64,000 nt of DNA from DATKRB01 sp963794215 (lineage in GTDB: Bacteria; Actinomycetota; Acidimicrobiia; Acidimicrobiales; RAAP-2), in assembly GCA_963794215.1 (NCBI GenBank), contig CAWCCQ010000002.1:62001-126000 (forward strand). Reading direction: 5' to 3'. Every line of letters starts with the position of its first letter. Within the stretch, counting starts at the first letter, position 1. The translations under genes were made by a program, and so were the position numbers. Positions 53,252 to 61,269 of this stretch are shown piece after piece. Below the pieces are notes generated by a model. The model saw only the letters and a program-made list of their open reading frames with translations. It had not been told where the DNA came from and did not search any database.

Positions 53252-54196
53252 GTGGTCAGAGTGGCCAGGGTGAAACGGCGCTCGAGGCGGTGCTGGGGGC
53301 TCCGGGCGGCCGGAGCGGCGCTCGGGGGGGCCGTCGCGCTCGCGCTCGTCGGTGGCGGAGGGGCCGGTGCCGCCACGGTGCGGGTGCAGCCGGGTCAAAA
53401 CCTCACGACGCTGGCCGCGTCCTACGGCACGACGGTCAGCGCGCTCGCTCGCCTGAACGGCATCGCCAACCCCAACCGGGTGCTCGCGGGCACCCTGTTG
53501 CTGCTGCCGACTGGCGGTGCCCCGCCCAGCCCGACCGCGCCGGGCGGTGTCACCACCGTGGTCGTGGCACCGGGTCAAAGCCTCACCGCGATCGCCACCC
53601 GCTACGGGACGACGGTCAGCGCGCTCGCCCAAGCCAACGGGCTGTCGAATCCCAACCACGTGCTGGCCGGGAGCAAGCTGGTCGTCCCCCCGACTCCCTC
53701 CAGCGCACCGTCGGGCAGCACCGCCCTCGCCGCGTACCGGGCCCCCACTGCCGCCCAGGGAACGAACAACGGCTTGCCCGCGGCGCTCGTCGCCAGCCCC
53801 GCCCGACTCGCACTCCGGCCGGTCTTCGTGCGCTGGGCCGACGCCTTCGGCGTTCCACCCGACCTCCTTGAAGCAATGTGCTGGTGGGAGTCGGGTTGGC
53901 AGACATCGGTGGTGTCGGTGACTGGTGCGATCGGCATCGGTCAGCTCGAGCCGGCCACGGTGAGCGCCATGCGCGCCCAGATCCAGATCGCGAACCTCAA
54001 CCCGTGGGTCGCCTCGGACAACATCGAGATGGCCGCCGGCTTCCTCCACGACCTGCTGGTGGCCACCAGTGGCAACGTGAGCCTCGCGTTGGCGGGCTAC
54101 TACCAAGGCCTCACCTCGGTGGCGCAGGTTGGGATCCTGCCCTCGACGGCGCAGTACGTGCAGGGCATCACCGCCTACCGCAGCTGGTTCAGCTGA
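53252..54196 (+). CDS. Secreted peptidoglycan lytic transglycosylase with two LysM domains
   Basis: 314 residues from GTG 53252, with GAGG five bases upstream; TTG 53204 is possible. A basic start (RVKRRSRRCWG) and hydrophobic segment (GAALGGAVALALVGGGGAG) form a signal. LysM 1 is VRVQPGQNLTTLAASYGTTV and onward; LysM 2 is VVVAPGQSLTAIATRYGTTV. The C-terminal SLT-like domain has LLEAMCWWESGWQTSVVSVT (catalytic Glu) and GAIGIGQLEPATVSAM. It would bind and cut peptidoglycan outside the cell. Confidence 0.88.
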   Translation: MVRVARVKRRSRRCWGLRAAGAALGGAVALALVGGGGAGAATVRVQPGQNLTTLAASYGTTVSALARLNGIANPNRVLAGTLLLLPTGGAPPSPTAPGGVTTVVVAPGQSLTAIATRYGTTVSALAQANGLSNPNHVLAGSKLVVPPTPSSAPSGSTALAAYRAPTAAQGTNNGLPAALVASPARLALRPVFVRWADAFGVPPDLLEAMCWWESGWQTSVVSVTGAIGIGQLEPATVSAMRAQIQIANLNPWVASDNIEMAAGFLHDLLVATSGNVSLALAGYYQGLTSVAQVGILPSTAQYVQGITAYRSWFS

Positions 54197-54256
54197 GGGT
54201 CGGGCGAGGGGGACACCACTTCGTACTCGAGCAGCGCGAGTCTGGAAGGCGTCGAG

Positions 54257-54598
54257 ATGAGCTTGGAGGTGGCGATGGACGATGGCGCCGGACATCAGCT
54301 TCGCAACGGGCCCCTCGATCCACTGTTGCGTGAGCTACTGGACTTCGGCGTGGTGGAGCTCGACCCCGCCGGGGACTGGCGCCTGATCGAGTCGGCCCAA
54401 CGACGGTTGCGCGAGCTCGCAGCGCCTCGTCCCCCAGACGAGAAGATCATCTTCTTCGGTCATCGTTGCTCCTCGTGCGGTCAGCTGCGACCTACACGGC
54501 TCGACACCCACGGATTGGTGTGCGACGAGTGCCGCCGAGCGCCTACGAACAGCCGTTCCGATCCGATCGCCGGATCGCCACGAGGCATGACCGCCTGA
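54257..54598 (+). CDS. Small zinc-ribbon protein, function unknown
   Basis: 113 residues from ATG 54257 (54275 is an alternative). A four-cysteine zinc ribbon, C71-x2-C74 and C89-x2-C92 (RCSSCGQLRPTRL and LVCDECRR), follows a helical N-terminal half (LDPLLRELLDFGVVEL, WRLIESAQRRLRELA). Such ribbons often contact nucleic acid or proteins. No closer family is recognised. It is in the same orientation as the flanking genes. Confidence 0.55.
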   Translation: MSLEVAMDDGAGHQLRNGPLDPLLRELLDFGVVELDPAGDWRLIESAQRRLRELAAPRPPDEKIIFFGHRCSSCGQLRPTRLDTHGLVCDECRRAPTNSRSDPIAGSPRGMTA

Positions 54599-54777
54599 GC
54601 GACGGGCGCCGCTCGTGGCCCAGCCACGCCCGCGCCCGATGGACACCAGCGTCGGTAATGCTCGGGCGCTCGTTCCGAGGTGGCCTACGCTGTGGTCGTG
54701 CGCGGCCACCTCGCCGGTTCCGACGACACGGCGCAGGACATGGGACGCCCGCTTGGCCAGGACCGTCCGCCGCGCCG

Positions 54778-55237
54778 GTGACCACCAGGCGGCTGCTCTT
54801 CGTGCATCACACGGCGTCGCCGAGCATGCACGCCATGGCTCTGGCGGTGTGCGAGGGAGCCGAGAACCCGTCGATCGACGACGTCGCCCTCGTGAGGCGA
54901 CCAGCGTTATCGGCGACTGCATCTGATGTCTTGGAGGCCGACGGATTCCTCCTCGGGAGCCCGGTCAATCTCGGCTACCTCTCCGGAGCGCTCAAGCACT
55001 TCTTCGATCAGAATCTACTACCCGTGCCTCGACGCCACGCGTGGACGCCCCTTCGGCGTCTACCTGCACGCCAACGACGACGCGACGGGCGCATTGCGAG
55101 CCCTCACCGCCATCACCACGGGGCTTGGCTGGGTTGCCTCGCAAGCGCCACTCGTGGTCACCGGTGCGCCGAGCCACGACGACCTTTCCGCCTGCCGCGA
55201 GCTCGGTGCGGCAGTCGCCGCCGGTTTGACGCTTTGA
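54778..55237 (+). pseudogene. Flavodoxin/NADPH-FMN-reductase-like protein, one-base frameshift
   Basis: The start VTTRRLLFVHHTASPSMHAM (GTG 54778) and LEADGFLLGSPVNLGYLSGA are the FMN-binding strands of a flavodoxin-like fold, up to LKHFFDQ. The frame then slips at about 55012. Removing one A gives DQIYYPCLDATRGRPFGVYL, which continues as HANDDATGALRALTAITTGL to the stop at 55237. The corrected product is 152 residues. Members reduce flavins or quinones with NAD(P)H. A sequencing indel is as likely as true mutation. Confidence 0.7.
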
Positions 55238-55309
55238 ACCTGCGCCGCACCCGTCGAGGCGGCTGCTCGAGATGACGGCGTCCAGCTCACGCGCGAGACT
55301 TCCGGCCCA

Positions 55310-56137
55310 ATGACCGACACGCTGCTCGACGCCCTCCAGATCGAGCCCGCACCCGAACAGCCAGACGTCACCGGACCAGACGGCACAGCACATTTCATCG
55401 CCACGCCCCCCGGAAAGGGGTTCTTGTTCGGCGGGCTCACGATGGCCCTGGGCCTCCGGGCGGCGCTGCGCACGACGGACGAGACCCTCGTGCCCAAGTC
55501 ACTGCATGCGCTGTTCATGCGTCCCGGTACCTGGGGCGACCCTTTGGCACTTGCGGTCACCACCGTCAACGACAGCCGGGCCTTCGCCATCCGCCGCGTG
55601 GTGGTGCGTCAAGGCGAGCGAATCATTGCCGAAATGGTGATCGTGACGCACCGTCCCGAGCCGGGCGACGAGTATCAGCACCACGAGGCGCCACCGTTCA
55701 TGTCAGCCGGAGAGCTCCAGGGAGCGACCGCATCTCTTCCCCTACCGGGAATCATGGAGGTACGTCCCATCACGCCGACCGACGCCGCGGCGCGTTCGAC
55801 GCTTCACCCGTACTGGGCCCGCTTCGCGGGCATCTCCTTGGCCGACCCGGTCCTTGGCTCGTGTGCCACGACGTTCGTCTCGGACTACATGGTGATCTCC
55901 ACCCCGTTCCCGAGCGGCTCAACTCGAGGGGCCGAGTTCGTGTCTCGAACCCTCAGCCACACGGTCTGGTTCCACCGGCGGGTCCAAAGCGAGTGGATCT
56001 TGCTCACCGCCACCCCCCTCACGACCGGAGAAGGCCGGTTCACCAGCGCCGGTGCCATCCATGACGAGCAAGGGAGCCTCGTGGCGTCCTTCGTGCAAGA
56101 AGGCATCCTGCGGCCGCTCGAGGCCCAGACGCCGTGA
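55310..56137 (+). CDS. Acyl-CoA thioesterase II (TesB)-like, double hotdog
   Basis: 275 residues. Two hotdog domains: LFGGLTMALGLRAALRTTDE (first helix and the FGG motif) with SLHALFMRPGTWGDPLALAV and FAIRRVVVRQGERIIAEMVI, then SRTLSHTVWFHRRVQSEWIL and GRFTSAGAIHDEQGSLVASF with VQEGILRPLE. SRTLSHTVWFHR and the last strand (D-x-G-x-L-V-A-S-x-x-Q-E) are TesB signatures. It hydrolyses medium or long acyl-CoA. It fits the fatty or steroid acid theme of the two dehydrogenases 5 kb to the left. Confidence 0.88.
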   Translation: MTDTLLDALQIEPAPEQPDVTGPDGTAHFIATPPGKGFLFGGLTMALGLRAALRTTDETLVPKSLHALFMRPGTWGDPLALAVTTVNDSRAFAIRRVVVRQGERIIAEMVIVTHRPEPGDEYQHHEAPPFMSAGELQGATASLPLPGIMEVRPITPTDAAARSTLHPYWARFAGISLADPVLGSCATTFVSDYMVISTPFPSGSTRGAEFVSRTLSHTVWFHRRVQSEWILLTATPLTTGEGRFTSAGAIHDEQGSLVASFVQEGILRPLEAQTP

Positions 56138-56464
56138 CGAATTACGTGCAACTGGGCGCTGGCGGGCCCCCATCCCCGTGATCCTCGGCCGTCGCGACCC
56201 ACGAACGTGCATGCGCGTGTCGCTCTCTAGATGAGCGATCGGGTATCGACACAACTGGCGGGACGGCCCGTTCTGATGTCCTCAGAACGCATTCACAGCG
56301 TCTTTCGTATTGGCCACGTTGCGCAACGTGGCGTGCGTGAGCGCCACCGCGCACCGCATCGGTCGGCCTCGGAACGGCCTCTACGGCGGTAGAGAGCCCA
56401 AAAACAGTGTAAAAAATTGGCAGGTTCCCTCACCTAGGCCGTCGCATCGTGCACAATGGAGCGC
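56138..56464. promoter_or_regulatory. Hairpin-rich 327-base upstream region of the HU gene
   Basis: Three hairpins stand in a row: GTTCTGA/TCAGAAC (56270-56288), a perfect 20-bp dyad GCCACGTTGCGCAACGTGGC (56313-56332), and CTCTAC/GTAGAG (56379-56394). An AT-rich tract (56400-56420) follows. The first may end the tesB transcript. The dyad could be an operator or structured leader of the HU gene. Confidence 0.5.
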
Positions 56465-57130
56465 ATGAACAAACGCGAACTCGCCAAAGCAGTTGCCGTC
56501 CAGTCCGACGTTGACCTCCCGACGGTGTCAAAGGTCCTCGACGGGTTCACCGACGTAGTCACCTCGGTGGTGTCCAAAGGCGAGAACGTCTTGATGACCG
56601 GGTTCGCCAAGTTCTCCAAGGTGGAGCGGGCGGCCCGCATGGGCAGGAACCCGGCGACGGGCGAGCAGATACGGATCAAGGCGTCCAAGCGGGCTCGCAT
56701 CACCCCCGCCAAGACGTTCAAAGACGCCGTATTGACGCCGGCGGGCGCACCCAAGTTGGGCCGCGGGGTGTGGCCGGTCGACGCCGACGCGCTCAAGCAG
56801 GCGGGGCGGGGTGACGGCGTCGTGGTGAAGCGAGTCAGCACGACCGCTACCAAGAGCGCTCCTGCCAAGAAGACCGTGGCGAAGAAGGCGGTCGCCAAGA
56901 AAACGGTGGCGAAGAAGGCGGTCGCCAAGCGGGCACCGGTGAAGAAAGCCGTCGCCAAGAGAACTGCCGCGCGCGTTGCGACGGCCACCCGGGCGTCGGC
57001 CAAGCGCGCCCCTGTCGCCAAGAAGGCGGCGAAGAAGACCGCCGTCAGCCCCCGGTCGGCAGCGGTCAAGAAGACAGCGGCCCGACGCGCACCGGCAAAC
57101 AAGTCCGTCGGACGTCCCCGCGGTCGCTGA
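56465..57130 (+). CDS. hupB: HU-family DNA-binding protein with long Lys/Ala tail (HupB/Hlp type)
   Basis: 221 residues from ATG 56465 (an ATG three codons upstream is possible). The first 90 form the HU fold: NKRELAKAVAVQSDVDLPTV, GFAKFSKVERAARMGRNPAT and GEQIRIKASKRARITPAKTF, with the DNA-clasping arm intact. After a short linker, about 100 residues are KK-A-V/P repeats (KKTVAKKAVAKKTVAKKAV and similar), like the histone-H1-like tail of actinobacterial HupB. Such tails bind DNA and are acetylated in mycobacteria. No good ribosome site precedes the start, so leaderless initiation is possible. Confidence 0.93.
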   Translation: MNKRELAKAVAVQSDVDLPTVSKVLDGFTDVVTSVVSKGENVLMTGFAKFSKVERAARMGRNPATGEQIRIKASKRARITPAKTFKDAVLTPAGAPKLGRGVWPVDADALKQAGRGDGVVVKRVSTTATKSAPAKKTVAKKAVAKKTVAKKAVAKRAPVKKAVAKRTAARVATATRASAKRAPVAKKAAKKTAVSPRSAAVKKTAARRAPANKSVGRPRGR

Positions 57131-57232
57131 GCGGGAGCCCGCGTACACCTCTACTCGCCTATCTCTATCTGTGACGGGCTGACCCCTCGGCGAGCCGACT
57201 ACCGCGAACCAAGCGGCAACGCTCGAGCTGCT

Positions 57233-57602
57233 TCAGCCGTCCCTAACCCGCCAGAACGCCACCGCTGGCCCGTCGGGCCCCACGACGAGCGCTTGGAACC
57301 GAGTCGGCCCGACGTTGGTCAGCCGAGGTTCAGTCTCGTGGACCAAGCGTCCTCCCAATCCGCGGCGGCGAGACGACGGTGCGACCGCAAGCCAGTAGGC
57401 CGACTGTCGCCAGCCGTCCCACGGTGCGATCACGGGCCCGATTTTCCGTCTCGCCATCGAGCTCGGCGAGGTTCGTCGAACCACCGTCGCGCTGGCACAG
57501 CTTCTCCAGGAGCTCGCCGTCGTCGGTGTGCGTAGGCTCAGCGTCTGCAGCGCGCCGCCCCCCGAGAACCCCGAGCCACATCGGCTGGGTCGGCGACACC
57601 AT
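57233..57602 (-). pseudogene. Remnant of a GNAT N-acetyltransferase
   Basis: Parts of one short GNAT lie in two or three frames: VADPADVA, AEPTHTDDGELLEKLCQRDG and NLAELDGE (N-terminal half), then IGPVIAPWDGWRQSAYWLAV and APSSRRRGLGGRLVHE (the acetyl-CoA loop RRRGLGGRL) running to AFWRVRDG. At least two breaks separate them, near 57440 and near 57570. The acceptor is unknown. Confidence 0.6.
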
Positions 57603-57638
57603 GGTAGGGCGGCGGCGCCTGATCGGAGGACCGAAGGC

Positions 57639-58145
57639 TCAACGCTCGGCGTGCACCAGCATCTCGGCGAGCGACACCAGGGAATACCCGGCAACGATCT
57701 CGTGAGGTAACCGATGCGGCGCCTCGTTCTGGATGCGGACGTGGAGCCGATCCACGGCCTTGGGGAAGCACGACCGCCCGAAGAAGAGCCAGCTGGGCTT
57801 GTCCATGTCCAACATCGCTGCCCCGAACATCCCCGTCACGACCGCTCGTCGTACCGGGGAAGCTCGGCGGGCCAGCGAAACAGCTACCGTCGCCGCGATC
57901 AGGCCGTCGAACGTGGCCAGTACTAGGAAGTCGACTGGCGATCGACGGATCCGTCGGGCCAACCCGCTCGCGACCCCAAGGTTTCCCGTACCGCCGCCTC
58001 TCGGGGAGACCCGCCTGGTGCGCCGGCACCCGTAATGGGGGCACATATCCATGGCGACATGGGAGATCACGCCCAAGGCGAACGCTTCGACCGGCCGCCG
58101 GGTCACACGACCAATGATCGCCCCGGCGGCCACATGGCTCGTCAC
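57639..58145 (-). CDS. YdjM/DUF457-like membrane-associated metal-dependent hydrolase family protein
   Basis: 168 residues from GTG 58145 (an ATG at 58232 extends it by 29 residues that do not look conserved). TSHVAAGAIIGRVTRRPVEA and FALGVISHVAMDMCPHYG give the family's His and Asp pattern (H near the start, HxxxD in a hydrophobic helix). Further hydrophobic segments are DFLVLATFDGLIAATVAVSL and AVVTGMFGAAMLDMDKPSWLF. The family was named from a likeness to metal hydrolases; biochemical function is open. It lies upstream of the GNAT remnant on the same strand. Confidence 0.68.
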   Translation of the reverse strand: MTSHVAAGAIIGRVTRRPVEAFALGVISHVAMDMCPHYGCRRTRRVSPRGGGTGNLGVASGLARRIRRSPVDFLVLATFDGLIAATVAVSLARRASPVRRAVVTGMFGAAMLDMDKPSWLFFGRSCFPKAVDRLHVRIQNEAPHRLPHEIVAGYSLVSLAEMLVHAER

Positions 58146-58269
58146 AAACAATTGGGCACCTCGCCTGGCTGGAGCTTGCCAGAGTACTCGTGGCTCGGTG
58201 CGTAATCGCAGCCGCAGGCCACCACGCTTCACGTGTGATCACACGTCGCGGGTGATCACCTTCAGGAGC

Positions 58270-58791
58270 TCAGGGAGCGACCGTGTCCTTCCGGCGCGGC
58301 AACTTCCAGCCCGGTCGCACGAAGTGGCAGGTGTACCCGTTCGGGTAGTGCTCGAGGTAGTCCTGATGCTCGGGTTCGGCCTCCCAGAAGGGTCCGGCCG
58401 CGGAGACCTCGGTGACTACCTTTCCTGGCCACAATCCTGAGGCATTCACGTCGGCGATCGTGTCCACGGCGATCGTGCGCTGGGCGTCGCTGGTGTAAAA
58501 AATGGCTGACCGATAGCTCGGGCCACGGTCGTTTCCCTGGCGGTTCAGGGTGGTGGGGTCGTGGATCTGAAAGAAGAACTCGAGCAGGTCACGGTAGGTG
58601 ATCTGGTCGGGGTCGAAGATGATCTCGATGGCCTCGGCATGATCTCCGTGGTTCTTGTAGGTGGCGTTCGGAACGTCGCCGCCGCTGTAGCCGACCCTGG
58701 TTGAGATGACTCCGGGCAGCTTGCGCACAAGATCCTGGACCCCCCAGAAGCAACCCCCGGCAAGAACGGCCTTCTCTTGGGTGGCGGCCAT
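58270..58791 (-). CDS. msrA: Peptide methionine sulfoxide reductase MsrA
   Basis: 173 residues. The catalytic cysteine is in VLAGGCFWGVQDLVRKLPGV, the MsrA hallmark. GYSGGDVPNATYKNHGDHAE, EIIFDPDQITYRDLLEFFFQ and HDPTTLNRQGNDRGPSYRSA continue the family pattern. It reduces the S epimer of methionine sulfoxide in proteins. The C-terminal part lacks further cysteines, so recycling would rely on thioredoxin with the single active cysteine or be atypical. Confidence 0.95.
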   Translation of the reverse strand: MAATQEKAVLAGGCFWGVQDLVRKLPGVISTRVGYSGGDVPNATYKNHGDHAEAIEIIFDPDQITYRDLLEFFFQIHDPTTLNRQGNDRGPSYRSAIFYTSDAQRTIAVDTIADVNASGLWPGKVVTEVSAAGPFWEAEPEHQDYLEHYPNGYTCHFVRPGWKLPRRKDTVAP

Positions 58792-59143
58792 CGCGGGCTC
58801 CTTTCGTGGTGAATGTGATGGGACATCTCGGGCAGAACCGCCTGGAGACTTTACTCACGGTACAAGGATTCGGACGGCGACGAAACGGATCGCCGTGACC
58901 CCAACCCGACCGCGCGAGCTCCGGACCCAGACCCCGAAACCACACGAGCCGTGAATTGGCGGGAATGTCTTGGAATCTGCATTTCGGGACATCCAGGCCC
59001 CTGACCAGGGCGGCAATCACTAGGTTTGCGCATCGTTGAGGAACGAATCTCATCGCGGACTCGACCTGAGCTCCTTGAGGACCCAGTCGACCGCTGGCTC
59101 CTCGACAACTCTCGGGGGACGTGTGCCCTGGAGGCGTATACCG
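58792..59143. other. Gap between divergent msrA and PAP2 genes
   Basis: About 350 bases without a convincing gene. It should hold both promoters; I see no strong motif or hairpin. Confidence 0.35.
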
Positions 59144-59941
59144 ATGACGGCAACGGGAGTCCCCGTTACCTGGGCGATGTACCCTTCGATTCTGGTTTCA
59201 GAGTCGCAAGAAACCGAATCGCCCGATTCCCCCCAAGCGCGCGGCCAGCGCCTCAGCCGTTCCATGCAGGCCCTTGTGCTCATCCTGGCCTGGGCCGTCC
59301 TGACCGGACTCCTGATCGCCGTCGGTGTGACCATCGTTCACTCCTCATCGGTCAACGCGTTCGACCGCCACGTGACCGCCGTTGTTGTCGCTCACCGGAG
59401 TCCGACGCTCAACGGGGTTATGAAAGCCGTGACCTGGCTCGGTTCGTGGGTCGCGCTTTTAGCCGCCGCGATCCTCTTGGTAGTCCTCGCTTTCCGCCGG
59501 CGCCTCCCACTGCCCGCCGTGGTTCTTGCGGTCGTCGCCTGGGTTGGGGAGAACGGCGAGGTGACACTGGCCAAATATGTCGTCGAGCGTGGCCGCCCGC
59601 CACAGGATCTCCGGCTCGTCTCGGCGCACGGCTGGTCGTGGCCGTCGGGCCACACTGCCGTCGCCCTCCTAGTGTTCACCGTCTTGGCGCTCCTCGTGGC
59701 GACCATCGTTCCAAATTCCCGCTACCGAACCCTCGCATGGGTGCTCGCGGCGTTGGCGGTGGTGGCGGTGGCGTTCTCACGGGTTGAGTTGGGTGTGCAC
59801 TGGACCACCGACGTCATGGCCAGCACGGTCTTCGTCGGCGCGTGGCTGGTGGTCCTCTTCGCGTTGTTCGCGTCCGATGTTCGCCTGAAACTCCCACACG
59901 ATGACCTCGCGCTTCGCGAAGAACCCGGGGCCTCGAGGTAG
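59144..59941 (+). CDS. PAP2-family membrane phosphatase
   Basis: 265 residues from ATG 59144 (an internal ATG at about 59180 is possible). Six TM helices and the three phosphatase motifs are present: KYVVERGRPPQDL (motif 1), SWPSGHTAVALL (motif 2) and SRVELGVHWTTDVMA (motif 3), each with the expected Lys/Arg, His and His-Asp residues. Enzymes of this type dephosphorylate undecaprenyl pyrophosphate or phosphatidic acid at the outer face of the membrane. Substrate unknown. Confidence 0.9.
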   Translation: MTATGVPVTWAMYPSILVSESQETESPDSPQARGQRLSRSMQALVLILAWAVLTGLLIAVGVTIVHSSSVNAFDRHVTAVVVAHRSPTLNGVMKAVTWLGSWVALLAAAILLVVLAFRRRLPLPAVVLAVVAWVGENGEVTLAKYVVERGRPPQDLRLVSAHGWSWPSGHTAVALLVFTVLALLVATIVPNSRYRTLAWVLAALAVVAVAFSRVELGVHWTTDVMASTVFVGAWLVVLFALFASDVRLKLPHDDLALREEPGASR

Positions 59942-60001
59942 CAGTGGGGCGCGAAGGCAGCTGACTGCGGCATCTGCGAATGCCCCGGAGTGCGAGAGAC
60001 G

Positions 60002-60395
60002 CTACGTAGCGGTCCGAAAGTCGATGAAGTACGACACGCCGAAGAACCTGAGGAACGTGCGCCAGGGCCAGGGCAGGTACTTGCGCTCGGTGTCGCGGAC
60101 GATCTCCGGATCCGTGAGCTCGTAGAATCCTTCGCCGGGTCGTCAGCCGCGCGGCGCCGTGGTTGAGTGCGTTCTGGACCCAATCGGCGTCACGCCCGTG
60201 GGTCAGGGGGATGCGAAAGCCATCGAGCGTGCGGAACACGCTCACCGGGGTGCGATAGACGGTGTGGGTACGCCGACCAACGTGGGTCAGACTGCCGAGT
60301 TGGGGGAGCCGCCGGGCAATCCGCCGCATGATCTTGTTGGTAACCATGCGGTTGAAGTGGGCCAGCCGACGCCGGCGATGTTCCGTCTCTGCCAC
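60002..60395 (-). pseudogene. F420-dependent nitroreductase-like (DDN family), one-base frameshift
   Basis: From GTG 60395 the frame reads RLAHFNRMVTNKIMRRIARR and GSLTHVGRRTHTVYRTPVSV, followed by GRDADWVQNALNHGAARLTT, the DDN pattern. Near 60137-60139 (a CCC run on the minus strand) the frame slips. Removing one base gives GEGFYELTDPEIVRDTERKY and LPWPWRTFLRFFGVSYFIDF to the stop at 60002. The corrected product is about 131 residues. It uses F420H2 in known members. A single indel separates it from an intact gene. Confidence 0.72.
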
Positions 60396-60530
60396 TAGGC
60401 CCGGCTCGGGGCCCGAGTCCCGCCGAGCCGGATGCCCGCGCACGAGACTAGGAGCGATCGCTCCGCGGAGAGACCGCGACGCTGGTGCTCATAGGCAGAT
60501 GATAGGCGCGTGGGTCGGGAAAGGCCGGGC

Positions 60531-60879
60531 TTAGGTTGGTGGAACCGGCAGGCGGCAGCCCGCAGACCGGTCTCTCTGGAGTAGGTGGCCCTGCTCGTCG
60601 TCGAGATTACGATGACGTCGGTATGCGTAGATCGTGAGGTGCTGCTCGTTGGCGTCGGCGGTCCCGGACGTATTTCCCGGACGATTTTGAGGATCATGCG
60701 CCGGGTGCACACCTTGCCCGAATTGAGCGCCAGGTACGTCGACCCTTAGGGGACCCACGGTGATCTCCCCGTCGCAGCCTGGTGGCGCAGCGCCATGGTG
60801 ATGCGCGCCTTGAGCTCACGCATCCAGAAAGGTTTGGTCACGCAGTCATCGGCGCCGTCGACGATCAGTACGTTGGCCG
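60531..60879 (-). pseudogene. Remnant of an OmpR-family response regulator
   Basis: AANVLIVDGADDCVTKPFWM and RELKARITMALRHQ match the end of a receiver domain (GADDYVTKPF). In other frames follow GEITVGPLRVDVPG, and a winged-helix end (LDDEQGHLLQRDRSAGCRLP against the usual GVGYRL). The phospho-acceptor half is missing and at least two breaks exist. It is therefore a fragment. KdpE is the nearest type that I can name. Confidence 0.55.
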
Positions 60880-61269
60880 CCGGAGGCCTCCTCTACACCT
60901 GCTCGGGCGTGGCTGGAACTTGTTGAACCTGGTCTCAAGTGCCGTGGCGATGTCCCGCACCGAGTCGCCGATCGCCGTGCGCTTAATCCAGATTGCGTAG
61001 GCCAGCTCGAGTTGCCTCCAGGCCCGGGCCCGGTGGACCGCAGGTCGCGGTGCGGACCAGGTGCCATTCGACGTACTCATGGACTCCACAAAAGCTCGGG
61101 GACCACGGGCGCCTCCCTCGACACGAACAGCTGCCTGGCCAGCACAATCGCCCTGCTCAGGATCTGGGCCTGGGCCGGAGCGCTCGCGCTCGGCTAGCGC
61201 CTCAATCCCCGCGTGTATCGCGAAAATCGGTGACACTCGCCGAACGCCGAGCTCTGACACCGAGCATCG
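60880..61269. other. Unassigned stretch downstream of the ribonucleotide reductase
   Basis: A minus-strand frame of about 130 residues (60865-61260) is open here, but its composition is Arg/Pro-rich and I recognise nothing in it except a helical piece (RTAIGDSVRDIATALETRF). It may be a further piece of a decayed two-component gene. No terminator is evident. Confidence 0.3.

Noticed and set aside
56860..57100. Repeat array downstream of the HU domain
   Set aside because: The repeats encode the Lys/Ala tail in frame; they are part of the protein, not an independent element.
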